Of a DNA stretch of 64,000 nt, positions 1 through 9,101 are shown in pieces; positions within the stretch are counted from its first letter, which is position 1, and the number at the start of each line of letters is the position of its first letter. The notes under the pieces were generated by a model that worked only from the letters and a program-made list of their open reading frames with translations, ran no database searches and was not told where the DNA came from. The position numbers were made by a program, and so were the translations under genes. Source of the stretch: Acidobacteriota bacterium (GTDB lineage Bacteria; Acidobacteriota; Terriglobia; Terriglobales; Acidobacteriaceae); contig JAFDVP010000007.1 in assembly GCA_018268895.1 (NCBI GenBank), positions 806,001-870,000 on the forward strand. The letters run 5' to 3'.

Positions 1-452
1 TCCGTCGCATCGCCGATCTTCCCCTTGAAGGTCCACGCGCCTTCAAGCGGATCGTCCGCGCTGTTCTCGACAACGTAGATGCGGTGCGAATCGTTCCTGC
101 CCGCATCCGCCGCAAAGTAGATGTACCACTTGCCGTCCAGCCGGTGCAGCTCCGGCGCCCATATCTCCTTGGAGTAAGGGCCGTCGGCGGGAGGTGTCCA
201 GACCACCTTCTTCTCCGCGTGAGCAAGATCGGTGATGTCGCGCGTCTTCCACACGGTCAGGTTGCGGCCCGTCGTGCTCATGAAGAAGTAATCGCCTTTG
301 TAGGCAATCACCCACGGGTCGGGTCCTGTCTCCAGCAGAGGATTGTGAAAGGTGTTCGCTGCGGATGACGCCGGCTCCTGTGCGCGATCCCATGCAGACG
401 CGGACAGGAGCAACAACAGGAGCAGCGAAAGAAAGCGGCAGCAAGGTCTCAT
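1..452 (-). CDS. Glycoside hydrolase family 43 protein, 3' end beyond window
   Basis: Secreted glycosidase of the arabinanase/xylosidase type, probably acting on plant arabinan or xylan side chains outside the cytoplasm. The reading frame starts at the ATG at 452 with a signal peptide (MRPCC followed by a run of leucines and ASA) and continues out of the window, so only about 150 N-terminal residues are seen. GH43 hallmarks are clear: NPLLETGPDPWV, where the DPWV aspartate is the expected catalytic base, then the blade motif WAPELHRLDGKWYIYFAAD. It is divergent from the beta-helix gene. The substrate cannot be told from the N-terminus. Confidence 0.85.
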   Translation of the reverse strand, partial: MRPCCRFLSLLLLLLLSASAWDRAQEPASSAANTFHNPLLETGPDPWVIAYKGDYFFMSTTGRNLTVWKTRDITDLAHAEKKVVWTPPADGPYSKEIWAPELHRLDGKWYIYFAADAGRNDSHRIYVVENSADDPLEGAWTFKGKIGDAT

Positions 453-641
453 CGCATCCTCAAATCTCACCGATCATACCAAGGCAGGCGCGACGATGGT
501 CTGAATGCAGGATGTCCATCGTGTCGATTTGTTTTCGTGGAAGCGTCATGTTCGTCAAATGAAGACAAACGTTTTACTTATCCATTAAGAGCGCATTGAG
601 GTATTGTGGTTGTCACTGTGAAAGATCGGAAGAGTTCGTTG

Positions 642-2390
642 ATGAAAGAGTCCTTGTGCGGGCGGCGACGGGTTGCCGCCCTGCTTGGTGGAGTATTTGT
701 CGTGGCGTGCTGCGGCTTTGCTGCGGCCCAAAGCAAGCCCGGCCTGGGGCCGAATGTCCTGGTGTTTACGCCGAAGACGCCTGCGGCGGAGATGCAGGCT
801 GCGATCGACAAGGTGTACGAGGCGGAGCATCGTGCCGAGTTCGGCAACGAACGTTATGCGCTGCTGTTTCTGCCGGGTGAGTACAAGGTCGATGTTCCGG
901 TAGGTTTCTACACGCAGGTGCTGGGGTTGGGTGCGACTCCCGATGCTGTTCACATTACGGGCAACGTGCACAGCGATGCCGCGTTTAAGAACGACAATGC
1001 GACGACGACGTTCTGGCGGGCGATGGAGGGGTTCTCGGTGACCCCGGTTGGCGGCCCGGCGGAGGGCCTGATGCAGTGGGCGGTCTCACAGGCGGCCCCG
1101 TTCCGGCGCATGCATGTGAAGGGCGACATTGTGCTGAACCAGAAGCACGGCTGGTCGAGCGGCGGCTGGATGTCGGACACGGTGGTGGACGGCAATGTGA
1201 ACTCGGGTACGCAGCAGCAGTGGATCTCGCGCAACAGCGAGTGGGGAAGCTGGAAGGGCTCGAACTGGAACATGGTCTTCGTCGGCGTGCCGAAGATGCC
1301 GGAGGGCGAGTGGCCGCAGCCTCCTTATACGAAGGTGGCCACGACGCCGGTGGTGCGGGAGAAGCCGTTCCTTGTGGTCGATGCGAAGGGCGGTTACGGC
1401 GTGCGCGTGCCTTCCCTGCGAACGAATAGCGTTGGCGTGACGTGGCGTGGGGGCGAGACGCCAGGAAAGACCATCTCGCTGGCAAAGTTCTACGTTGCAA
1501 AGCCGAGCGATTCAGCAGAGGCGATCAACGCGCAACTGGCGAAGGGCAAGAACCTGCTGCTGACGCCGGGGATCTACGAGCTGACGGATGCGATCAAGGT
1601 GACGAAGCCGGGGACGATCGTGATGGGTCTGGGGTTTGCGACGCTGAAGCCGGTGAAGGGAACGGCTGCGATGACGGTGGCCGACGTCGACGGCGTGACG
1701 GTGGAGAGTCTGCTCTTCGACGCGGGCGAGACGGAGTCGCCGGTGCTGCTGGAGGTTGGGGCTGAAGGCTCGAAGGCGCGGCACGGGAAGAACCCAACGC
1801 TGCTGGCGGATGTGTTCTTCCGCGTGGGCGGGGCGGACGTGGGCAAGGCGAAGGTGTCGCTCGCGGTGAACTCGAGCGACATGATCGTCGACCACACGTG
1901 GATATGGCGCGCCGATCATGGCAAGGGAGTCGGCTGGACAAGCAACACGGGCGCGAATGGCATTGTCGTCGCGGGCGACGATGTGACGGCGTATGGGCTG
2001 TTCGTCGAGCACTACCAGCAGTACCAGGTCCTGTGGAAGGGCAACGGCGGAAGGACGTACTTCTACCAGTCGGAGATACCGTACGACGTCCCCGACCAGG
2101 CGGGGTGGAAGAGCGCTCCAGGCGCGGACGGCTTTGCGTCATACAAGGTGGCGGACAACGTGACCGGCCATGCGGCGTATGGGCTGGGGGTGTACAGCGT
2201 CTTCCGGCATCCGGATGTGAGGCTGACGCGGGCGATCGAGGTTCCGAAGACGCCTGGGGTACGGTTCGAGCACATGATTACGGTGGCGCTCGACAACCTC
2301 GGCTCGATCGACAACGTGATCAACGACAAGGGCGGGCCGACGCATGTCGCTCCGGGCCGCGTTACGCCGAAGGTGACGAGCTATCCATAG
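642..2390 (+). CDS. Secreted right-handed beta-helix protein (GH55-like)
   Basis: Exported protein of about 582 residues. I chose the ATG at 642 because GGAAGAG lies about 8 bases upstream and the signal peptide follows directly (RRRVAALLGG to AAAQS); an in-frame start at 606 would add 12 residues. The mature part shows a pectate-lyase/GH55-like solenoid: LPGEYKVDVPVGFYTQVLGLG, FRRMHVKGD, then a second helix block with GIYELTDAIKV and TIVMGLGFATL. Close relatives in Streptomyces are often labelled adenylyl cyclase or coagulation factor 5/8 protein, which the sequence does not support; an extracellular polysaccharide-active role is more likely. It follows the divergent GH43 gene, suggesting a small glycan-degradation group. 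No catalytic residue can be assigned by eye. Confidence 0.75.
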   Translation: MKESLCGRRRVAALLGGVFVVACCGFAAAQSKPGLGPNVLVFTPKTPAAEMQAAIDKVYEAEHRAEFGNERYALLFLPGEYKVDVPVGFYTQVLGLGATPDAVHITGNVHSDAAFKNDNATTTFWRAMEGFSVTPVGGPAEGLMQWAVSQAAPFRRMHVKGDIVLNQKHGWSSGGWMSDTVVDGNVNSGTQQQWISRNSEWGSWKGSNWNMVFVGVPKMPEGEWPQPPYTKVATTPVVREKPFLVVDAKGGYGVRVPSLRTNSVGVTWRGGETPGKTISLAKFYVAKPSDSAEAINAQLAKGKNLLLTPGIYELTDAIKVTKPGTIVMGLGFATLKPVKGTAAMTVADVDGVTVESLLFDAGETESPVLLEVGAEGSKARHGKNPTLLADVFFRVGGADVGKAKVSLAVNSSDMIVDHTWIWRADHGKGVGWTSNTGANGIVVAGDDVTAYGLFVEHYQQYQVLWKGNGGRTYFYQSEIPYDVPDQAGWKSAPGADGFASYKVADNVTGHAAYGLGVYSVFRHPDVRLTRAIEVPKTPGVRFEHMITVALDNLGSIDNVINDKGGPTHVAPGRVTPKVTSYP

Positions 2391-2408
2391 GAGGCGTAGA
2401 ACCGCCTG

Positions 2409-2672
2409 CTAATGCTGATGCTGCGGCATGGTCATGTTTGCCATCGCCAGAGGAACGTTGGCTGGAAGGTGCTTCCACTCGCCGAGTGAGCGGCTGAGGA
2501 GAGCGGCGGCGCAGCCTTCTCCGCAGAGGACGATGATGTCGTCAGTGAGTGCAAGGTTCCAGTCCCAGGGCAGAAAGGTGACTGAGTCGGAAGTGACCCG
2601 GGCTAGAATCCAGTGGTTCGAGGTCCTCTTCTCAACCCCGCAAACACAGGTAAATGTTGTGATGGCTGCCAT
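2409..2672 (-). CDS. Small four-cysteine protein of unknown function
   Basis: An 87-residue protein, not recognised as a named family. It has two cysteine pairs, C9-x-C11 and C50-GEG-C54, a spacing that could bind a zinc ion as in a zinc ribbon, and an MPQHQH tail with two histidines. A near-perfect ribosome binding site (AGGAGG, six bases before the ATG at 2672) supports it as real. It is convergent with the beta-helix gene, 18 bp away. No signal peptide or membrane segment is visible, so it is probably cytoplasmic. A metal-binding regulator or adaptor is only a guess. Confidence 0.6.
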   Translation of the reverse strand: MAAITTFTCVCGVEKRTSNHWILARVTSDSVTFLPWDWNLALTDDIIVLCGEGCAAALLSRSLGEWKHLPANVPLAMANMTMPQHQH

Positions 2673-3029
2673 AAGCTGCCTCCTATCCTCGCCAGCGGGC
2701 GGGCATATGCAGTTCGTTGCAAGCGCCGTGCCAGACCGAGGAGAGATCAGATCGCGTCTGGATTCAATGCCCTGAGCGAGACCTGATGCTTATGGGACGC
2801 CAGGAAGTCTTAGAGGGTTCTCTGGCGTGAGAAAAGATTTTCCGCGGCTCTCCAGGAAAGTTGAAGCCCTGATGTCGGCAGCAAGTGTCAGGCCATTTCT
2901 CGTGAAGCTGGATTTCTCTAACCCACTCCCCAGAACAACTTCCCCATGGAATGCTGACATCTAAGTATGGTGGTTTGACCCCTGCCCGATCACTGGGCAG
3001 GTACCTCCCCCCATAAGGAAATAAGGGCC
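2673..3029. other. Intergenic region with a 7-bp hairpin
   Basis: This gap separates the divergent small protein and the DUF4382 lipoprotein. No convincing gene is present. A perfect hairpin, CCTGCCC-GATCACT-GGGCAGG, lies at 2981-3001, only 29 bases before the lipoprotein start and just downstream of a TTGACC at 2975. It could be part of the 5' leader or an operator; I cannot tell which. Confidence 0.4.
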
Positions 3030-4496
3030 ATGTTGAATGACGGAAGCAGTAGAGAGAATTGTTGCGAGCCGAAGAAACGGTTCGGTTTGAATGTTTTTCT
3101 TTCAGGGATGTTTTTGATGCTGGCGCTGACGGGCGCCATTTTTATTGGCTGCGGCAAGGGAACGACTTCTTCTACCGGCACGTCGATGGCGAACGTGACA
3201 GTGAGGATAAGCGATCCGGCGACGTGCATGGCCCCGAGCGGACCGTTCTCTCATGTGTATGTCACGATTACGGATGTCAAAGCGCATGTGAGCGCTTCGG
3301 CCGGGGACAACGATGCGGGATGGGTCGATCTGACTCCTGCACTGGCGAAGGCCCCGCAGCAGGTGGACCTTCTTGGGCTGGCGAACAACCAGTGCTTTCT
3401 GGCGACGCTGGGCGATGCGCAGCAGTTACAGGCGGGAAACTATCAACAGATCCGCGTGATACTGGCGGACAACTCGACCGGTTCCCAGTTGATGAACAAT
3501 GCTTGCCAGGGCTCGGCGAACTGCGTGGTGACGAACGATGGCGTGGTGAGCACGCTGGAGCTTTCGAGCGAGGCCAAGACCGGACTCAAGATTCCTTCGG
3601 GCCAGATCGCCAACGGAGGCTTTAATATCGCCGCCGGACAGACGAAAGACCTGGATATCGACTTCAACACCTGTGTCTCGATCGTGAGGCAGGGGAACGG
3701 GAAGTATCGGCTGAAGCCGGTGCTTCATGCCGGCGAGGTCAGCACGACCTCTTCGTCGATCAACGGGACGGTGGTTGATTCTGCTACCGGAAAGCAGATT
3801 AACGGGCAGGTGGTTGTGGCCCTGGAGCAGAAGGACGCGACCGGTGTGGACAGGATCTTTATGAGCACGCTGACGAATGCGAGCGGTCAGTTCGTCTTCT
3901 GCCCACTGCCTTCGGGGACGTATGACGTTGTGATCGTAGGAGTTAGCAGCACGGGTGTGGTGTACTCGCCGACGGTGGTTACGGGGGTTCAGACAGGTTC
4001 GGCGATGTCGGCTGTGGCGCTGCATGCGCTGCCGGTCGTCTCAGTGGGACCTGCAACGATCCAGGGGACGGTGACCTCGCAGAACACTGCGACCCCTGCC
4101 GCTGGAACGGTCATCGATGCGCAACTGAGCCTGCTGGAACCGGTTTCGAGCACGCTGACGGTGACAGTGCCTCTGCTTCCAACCGCAGGCCAGTCGAGCG
4201 ATACGCTGGCGCTTTCGACCGCGGCGGGCAATAGCTGCCCGACTGGAACGGACTGCGCGACCTATAGCCTGGCGACGAGTGCAGGGCCGGTCTTTGCCGG
4301 GGCGTTTGCCGCTGGCGGGATTACGGTGACACAGGTTGCGCTTCCAGCGTCGTATGTCGTCGACGGGTTTGCGTTTGTGCCGTCGTCGGGAGGTACGCTG
4401 GATTGCTCCGTCAGCGAACTGAAGTCGAACGCGGTGACTCCGGTGGCTGGAGCAACGGCAACGGCTTCGACGCTGGCATTTACTGGTTGTCAGTAA
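3030..4496 (+). CDS. DUF4382 lipoprotein with carboxypeptidase-regulatory-like domain
   Basis: Predicted outer-envelope lipoprotein of 488 residues. A hydrophobic stretch ends in the lipobox-like FIGC with the lipidated cysteine at C41. Residues of about 53-220 match DUF4382 (VTVRISDPATC, VYVTITDVKAHVS, LLGLANN, LQAGNYQQIRVIL). A carboxypeptidase regulatory-like beta-sandwich follows (SSINGTVVDSATGKQINGQVVVAL, then GTYDVVIVG), with a threonine/serine-rich tail. Such domains are common in Acidobacteria surface proteins; the DUF4382 ligand is unknown. It is transcribed alone: a clear terminator follows at 4516 and the upstream neighbour is divergent. Family assignment is firm, function is not. 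Confidence 0.8.
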   Translation: MLNDGSSRENCCEPKKRFGLNVFLSGMFLMLALTGAIFIGCGKGTTSSTGTSMANVTVRISDPATCMAPSGPFSHVYVTITDVKAHVSASAGDNDAGWVDLTPALAKAPQQVDLLGLANNQCFLATLGDAQQLQAGNYQQIRVILADNSTGSQLMNNACQGSANCVVTNDGVVSTLELSSEAKTGLKIPSGQIANGGFNIAAGQTKDLDIDFNTCVSIVRQGNGKYRLKPVLHAGEVSTTSSSINGTVVDSATGKQINGQVVVALEQKDATGVDRIFMSTLTNASGQFVFCPLPSGTYDVVIVGVSSTGVVYSPTVVTGVQTGSAMSAVALHALPVVSVGPATIQGTVTSQNTATPAAGTVIDAQLSLLEPVSSTLTVTVPLLPTAGQSSDTLALSTAAGNSCPTGTDCATYSLATSAGPVFAGAFAAGGITVTQVALPASYVVDGFAFVPSSGGTLDCSVSELKSNAVTPVAGATATASTLAFTGCQ

Positions 4497-4515
4497 ACTT
4501 CCTTGGTTATCTCGA

Positions 4516-4551
4516 CGAAGGGCCATCCTTAAATGGATGGCCTTCGTTTTT
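4516..4551 (+). terminator. Rho-independent terminator after the DUF4382 gene
   Basis: CGAAGGGCCATCC pairs with GGATGGCCTTCG (one bulged G) around a TTAAAT loop and is followed immediately by TTTTT. It lies 19 bases after the DUF4382 stop codon and before sseA, so it separates the two transcripts. Confidence 0.85.
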
Positions 4552-4585
4552 GGCTCAGGCGGCGGCACGTTAGTATGCTGAATTC

Positions 4586-5425
4586 ATGAATCCTCTTGTC
4601 ACCGTCTCGTGGCTTGCCGAGCGTTTGAACGACGCGAATGTTGTTGTTCTGGATGCGACACTCCCACCGGTGGGCGTGACTCCCGTGGTCGATACATATG
4701 GAAGGTATGTCGAGCGGCATATTCCCGGCGCGGTGTTCTTCGATATCGACGAGCTGTCGGACCATGCGACGGCGCTGCCGCATATGTTGCAGGGCGATGA
4801 GGAGTTCTCCCGCAACATGTCCCGGCTGGGAGTGGGTGACGGGACGACGATCGTCGTCTACGAGCAGGAGGGGGTCTTTTCCGCTCCACGGGCACGGTGG
4901 ATGTTGAAGGCGTACGGAGCGAAGGAGGTCTATCTGCTGGACGGCGGTCTGAAGGCGTGGGAGGAGGCGGGGCAGCCAGTGGAGTCCGGCGAGGTAAAGC
5001 GCGCGGCGTCGCGTTTTACAGCGAAGCTGGACCGCGCCATGGTGAAGGACTTTGCCGAGGTGCAGCAGACGATCGCGGGACATGGGCAGGTTCTGGACGC
5101 GCGCTCGGCGGGGCGGTTTGCCGGAACGGCTCCCGAGCCGCGGGCTGGGCTAAGCTCCGGCCACATGCCGGGAGCGACGAGCGTGCCGTTTACAGAGCTT
5201 GTGAGCGATGGGCGCCTGAAGCCTTCCGGCGAGCTGAAGCATATCTTTACCGCGAAGGGCGTGCGGTTGGACGAGCCGGTCACAACCACCTGCGGGTCGG
5301 GAGTCACGGCTGCGGTCGTCGCCCTGGGGCTGGAGATCGCAGGCGCGCAGAAGGTGCGGCTGTACGACGGCTCCTGGGCGGAGTATGCGCAGCGCCCTGA
5401 AGCGGTGATTGAAAAGAATTCCTGA
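4586..5425 (+). CDS. sseA: 3-mercaptopyruvate/thiosulfate sulfurtransferase
   Basis: Cytoplasmic two-domain rhodanese of 279 residues, the normal family length. It transfers sulfur from 3-mercaptopyruvate or thiosulfate to an acceptor such as cyanide or a thiol. The N-terminal, inactive rhodanese domain shows RHIPGAVFFDIDELSD and a YLLDGGLKAW segment; the C-terminal domain shows LDARSAGRF, GHMPGATSVPF and the active loop CGSGVTA with the persulfide cysteine at C236. CGSGVTA is the mercaptopyruvate type, while classical thiosulfate rhodaneses carry CRxGx(R/T). It stands between a terminator and an unknown gene pair, with only 33 bp to the next gene, so the three may be cotranscribed. Confidence 0.9.
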   Translation: MNPLVTVSWLAERLNDANVVVLDATLPPVGVTPVVDTYGRYVERHIPGAVFFDIDELSDHATALPHMLQGDEEFSRNMSRLGVGDGTTIVVYEQEGVFSAPRARWMLKAYGAKEVYLLDGGLKAWEEAGQPVESGEVKRAASRFTAKLDRAMVKDFAEVQQTIAGHGQVLDARSAGRFAGTAPEPRAGLSSGHMPGATSVPFTELVSDGRLKPSGELKHIFTAKGVRLDEPVTTTCGSGVTAAVVALGLEIAGAQKVRLYDGSWAEYAQRPEAVIEKNS

Positions 5426-5458
5426 GAGGTCACGCAGCGCGGTGGTAGACTTCCCGCC

Positions 5459-5941
5459 ATGACAAGCGACCTCGAACGCGCCCGTGCCGCAGTTGCGAGG
5501 GAGATTGGCCCTGACGTGGCCGAGTTTACCCCTGCCGGTGAAAAGCACTTTGTCGCGGAAGCCGCGCTGCTGGCCATGAGCGGGACGTTCCTGTACGCCT
5601 TCTTCAAGGGTGTGGTGGAGAAGACGGGAGAGGTGCTTGGCAAGAAGGCCGGGGAGCCACTGGGCACGGCACTGGCGTCGTTCTTCAGCGGAGTCTTTAA
5701 GGGGCTGGGGAAGAAGGAAAAAGCTGTGTCGGACCAGGACCTGGAATCCGCGCAGCAGGGCGCAGCCGCAGCCCTGAAACAGAGCGCGTTGACCCAGGAG
5801 CAGATCAACCAGATCGCGCAGGCCGTGGCGCTGTCGATGGCGGCTGTGCTCTCCAAGGAAGCTGACGCCGGGGTGAGCGACCGTGTGGCGCAGAGGGTAA
5901 AGACCGAGGGGCTGAAGGTGATCGCCGGGGGAGCACAGTAA
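5459..5941 (+). CDS. Unknown 160-residue protein, first of a gene pair
   Basis: I do not recognise a family. The protein begins with a charged segment, then a glycine- and alanine-rich stretch (about residues 35-85: LLAMSGTFLYAFFKGVVEK, GEPLGTALASFFSGVFKGLG) that could be a membrane-associated amphipathic region, and ends in an alanine/glutamine-rich helical part. There is no signal peptide. The next gene starts two bases after its stop, so the two are almost certainly cotranslated and probably act together. The glycine-spaced hydrophobic part is reminiscent of pore-forming or effector proteins, but this is only an impression. Confidence 0.6.
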   Translation: MTSDLERARAAVAREIGPDVAEFTPAGEKHFVAEAALLAMSGTFLYAFFKGVVEKTGEVLGKKAGEPLGTALASFFSGVFKGLGKKEKAVSDQDLESAQQGAAAALKQSALTQEQINQIAQAVALSMAAVLSKEADAGVSDRVAQRVKTEGLKVIAGGAQ

Positions 5942-5943
5942 CC

Positions 5944-7086
5944 GTGGGCGCCTACGAGGAGTCTCCAGCGCACAGGTATCAGACGTTGCTGCGTCTATAT
6001 GTGGCGACAGCCACGGAAGAGGCTGAGCTCTCGTGGAGGCGGCAGGTGTTGATGGAGACGCTGCCTGCCGAGTTGAAGGAGCCGGGACACTGGTATCGCT
6101 TTGCCGGATCGAAGGATCTGATTGAGGTGACGCCGGACCGCAGCGGTCAATGGCATCCCGACGGAGCTCTGCCCACCGGCGTGGATCCCAGGCTCGTCGT
6201 CGATGTTCCCGGGGGCCAGTCGGTGACGCTTCTGAACCAGATACTGGAGTTGCTGCACGCTATCCCGGTGAATGGGAGCAACCAGGCAACAGTCGAGGAA
6301 CTGAAATCGCAGGTCGCCGACGTCGGCACCGAAGAGTGGGCGAACTGGCTGGTACAGGGCTTTCAGCAGGGACTGGCGCAGGTTCCCGATGTGGCCGAGG
6401 AGAGAGCGGGCTTCCTGCTACGTGCCGCGCAGCAGATGGCAGGCACGGAGCTTCTGGAAGGCAGAGCCACCGGATACGACGTTGCAGGCGTACTGATGGT
6501 GGAGGCAATTGCAGAGCAGCTGCTGAACAACGAAGCCGTCTGCCGGGCGGTGCTGGCCAAGGCTGCCGCGCGTCCGGCATGCGCCACCGCCGAGATGGCT
6601 GCGATGATGATCGACGACTGCTGGTATCGCGGGTTGGGCGACAGGATAACGGCTGCGCTCGACACCCTGCGGCGGCGCGGAGAGCAGGTGGTGGAGGAGG
6701 CGCGGAAGGGAGCATACCCTGAAGGGCATCCCGAGATGGCGCTGGATATCTACTATGGCGGCATTCTGCAGGCGGTTCCGTACCTGCTGGCAACGAATGC
6801 GGGATATACGAAGCTGAGCCATGCCCCCGTCGGGCCCGATGAGCGCGCGGGGTATGAAAAGAAAGCGAATACCTCGGAGGAGAAGCTGGTGCGGCTGCGC
6901 ACAGCGTTGCTCTATGCCGTGAGCGATGTCGATCTCTCGCAGCTTTACGACAAGCAGGCCAGGGTGGCGGCGGTGCTTCGGGGCGGCGACAGGGAACATG
7001 CCGAAGAGCTGGTCCACGAGATCATCGACCTCGAATACTTTTATCCGTCGACATTCCGCTCTGTTTTGCTGGGGACGGCATCTTAG
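5944..7086 (+). CDS. Unknown 380-residue protein, partner of the preceding gene
   Basis: The start is a GTG two bases after the upstream stop codon, which implies translational coupling. The protein has no signal peptide or membrane segment and appears mostly helical and acidic. The N-terminal 90 residues (LSWRRQVLMETL, PGHWYRFAGSKDLIEVTPD) look like a small globular domain; the rest is helical with HPEMALDIYYGG and VRLRTALLYAVSDVDLSQLYD. I do not recognise a family and no catalytic motif stands out. It is followed 30 bp later by the FecR-domain gene, which has its own weak ribosome binding site. Confidence 0.6.
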   Translation: MGAYEESPAHRYQTLLRLYVATATEEAELSWRRQVLMETLPAELKEPGHWYRFAGSKDLIEVTPDRSGQWHPDGALPTGVDPRLVVDVPGGQSVTLLNQILELLHAIPVNGSNQATVEELKSQVADVGTEEWANWLVQGFQQGLAQVPDVAEERAGFLLRAAQQMAGTELLEGRATGYDVAGVLMVEAIAEQLLNNEAVCRAVLAKAAARPACATAEMAAMMIDDCWYRGLGDRITAALDTLRRRGEQVVEEARKGAYPEGHPEMALDIYYGGILQAVPYLLATNAGYTKLSHAPVGPDERAGYEKKANTSEEKLVRLRTALLYAVSDVDLSQLYDKQARVAAVLRGGDREHAEELVHEIIDLEYFYPSTFRSVLLGTAS

Positions 7087-7116
7087 AGAAGATGTGGCGC
7101 TCAGAAGGCAAACATC

Positions 7117-9060
7117 ATGAAAAAGCTGGCTGAGTTGAGTCTGTTGGCTGTGGCTTTGGCGGCGGCAGGAAGCGTTGCTGCCCAGAACGCTGATTCCGTT
7201 GCACAAACACAGCTATCTCCGGTGGCAGACAAGGCGGTTGCACAGGCCGCTTCGCCCGCTCAGGCCATGCCGGTAAAGGCTGTTGCAGATACCCTGGTGA
7301 CGCGGCTGCCCGGAGATACGCACGTAAGGATCGTGCGGTTGAGCCAGGTCCAGGGCAAAGTGGGGATGGACCGCGGCACCGGGCATGGCGTAGAGATTTC
7401 CATGCAGAACATGCCGATCGCCGAAAATATGGCGCTGGGCACCTCAAAGGACGACAGCTATGCCGAGGTGGAGTTTGAGGACGGCAGCACCCTGCGGCTG
7501 GGACCAGACACCGCGGTGGCCTTTCCTCAACTGGTATTGCGGGCCTCGGGCGCTCGGGCAACCATCGTTCGTGTCGATCGCGGAACCGTATACGTGAGCC
7601 GCGACAATGCAAAGAGCGACGAGTTCGCACTGGTGATTGGTGGAACCAGGAAGATCGATGTTTCGCCTTCCACGCACCTTCGCATGGAGTTGGATGGAAC
7701 GAAGGCGGCGATCGCGGTCTTCTCCGGAAACGCTGCCGTGGAGGGAGAGAGCGGATCTCCTTTGATGGTGGGGAAGAAGCAGACGCTCTCTTTCGACATT
7801 GCCGGCAATAGCGTGCAGGTTGAGTTGGCTAAGAAGGTGGAAGAGGGGCCGTTTGACGGCTGGGACCAGGACGCCCAGAAATACCACGAGCGCTACGCGA
7901 AGGCGAACTCGCTGCTGGGGAATGGGTATGGCGTCGGTGACCTGAACTACTACGGCTCGTTTGTGAATGTCGGCGGTGGACTCTTCTGGCAGCCGTACTT
8001 TGTAGGCGCGGGTTGGAGCCCTTACGGCAATGGCCTGTGGGCACTCTATCCCGGCGGTATCTACTCATGGGTGTCGCCGTATCCCTGGGGCTGGCTGCCG
8101 TTCCATTCGGGCACGTGGACGTATATCCCTTCGTTCGGCTGGGGTTGGCAACCGGGAGGAACGTTTGTAGGCGTCAACAATGTGGGCAGCGGGCATCTAC
8201 CGGTTCGGGGCCCGGGGCGTCTGCCGGGTGGTCTGCTTCCGCGACCGCCTTTGGTCGCAAGAGACTCGTTAGTAGCAGTGAACCAGCAGCCGCTGGTGAT
8301 CTCCAGGCCTGAGGCCGGAGGGAAGTTTGTCTTCCGCAACGATTCAGCCGGGCTGGGAGTACCTCGCGGGTCGATGGGCAAACTTGGCGGGATCTCGCAG
8401 GATGTCGCGCATCATGGGTTCTCGAACCGGGATGTGTATGTAGCGCCGGCTGGCTCGCCGTCGCGCTGGAACGATGGCCAGGTGTATCACGGCCCGCTGG
8501 CCTTCCATCGTGGATCGATGCCGGATGAAGCGCGGCAGGCGATGTGGGCACGGCAGCAGGCTGCTACGGGAGCGATGCAGCCTCAGCACAGTCAGGGACA
8601 GTTTGCGGCAGGTTCACTCCGCAGCGACCATACCCCGGGACAGAACGGTGCGTCCTCGGGATGGCAGGGACGCCAGGGCCAGCCCGCGCAACTCAGCACC
8701 GCGAATGGCCTTGCCTGGAAGCAGGGCGGAACAAACGCTGCACCGGCAGGCGCGAATGGTTCGCATAGCTGGAACAATGCAGGGGCTGGTGCTGGTGCAA
8801 GCGGCCATACATGGAACGGTTCCAATGCGGGCGGAGCTGCGTCGACGGGTGGGCACACCTGGAACGGCGGCGGTAATGCAGGCGCCTCCGCAGGCGGTGG
8901 TGGTCATACATGGAGCGGTGGTGGCGGCAACGCCGGTGGTGGTGGCACGAACGCCGGTGGCGGTGGCCATTGGAGTGGCGGAGGTGGCGCTCCGGCGAGT
9001 ACGGGCGGTGGTGGCAGCAGTGGCGGATCGAGTTCAGGATCTGCGGGAAGCCATAAGTAA
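7117..9060 (+). CDS. FecR-domain/DUF6600 secreted protein with glycine-rich HxW repeats
   Basis: Exported 647-residue protein with a signal peptide ending near SVAAQ. Residues of about 65-215 match a FecR-type beta-solenoid (VRIVRLSQVQGKVGMDR, YAEVEFEDGSTLRLGPDTAV, VDRGTVYVS, FSGNAAVEG). A tryptophan/tyrosine/glycine-rich DUF6600-like part follows at about 270-355 (GGGLFWQPYF, SPYPWGWLPFHSGTW, SFGWGWQPGGTF). The last 100 residues are glycine-rich with repeated HSW, HTW and HW units. In this architecture the protein is secreted or surface-bound; it is not the anti-sigma FecR, since it lacks a cytoplasmic part. It is convergent with ychF, 41 bp away, with a short CCGTAG/CTACGG hairpin in the gap. 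Confidence 0.75.
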   Translation: MKKLAELSLLAVALAAAGSVAAQNADSVAQTQLSPVADKAVAQAASPAQAMPVKAVADTLVTRLPGDTHVRIVRLSQVQGKVGMDRGTGHGVEISMQNMPIAENMALGTSKDDSYAEVEFEDGSTLRLGPDTAVAFPQLVLRASGARATIVRVDRGTVYVSRDNAKSDEFALVIGGTRKIDVSPSTHLRMELDGTKAAIAVFSGNAAVEGESGSPLMVGKKQTLSFDIAGNSVQVELAKKVEEGPFDGWDQDAQKYHERYAKANSLLGNGYGVGDLNYYGSFVNVGGGLFWQPYFVGAGWSPYGNGLWALYPGGIYSWVSPYPWGWLPFHSGTWTYIPSFGWGWQPGGTFVGVNNVGSGHLPVRGPGRLPGGLLPRPPLVARDSLVAVNQQPLVISRPEAGGKFVFRNDSAGLGVPRGSMGKLGGISQDVAHHGFSNRDVYVAPAGSPSRWNDGQVYHGPLAFHRGSMPDEARQAMWARQQAATGAMQPQHSQGQFAAGSLRSDHTPGQNGASSGWQGRQGQPAQLSTANGLAWKQGGTNAAPAGANGSHSWNNAGAGAGASGHTWNGSNAGGAASTGGHTWNGGGNAGASAGGGGHTWSGGGGNAGGGGTNAGGGGHWSGGGGAPASTGGGGSSGGSSSGSAGSHK

Positions 9061-9101
9061 GAGAGCGCCGCGCCGTAGTATCAGGCGGCTACGGGTGCCG
9101 C

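Noticed and set aside
43..444. 133-residue minus-strand frame at the left edge
   Set aside because: It is out of frame with the GH43 coding sequence, which starts at 452 and runs off the window; the frame has no recognisable motif.
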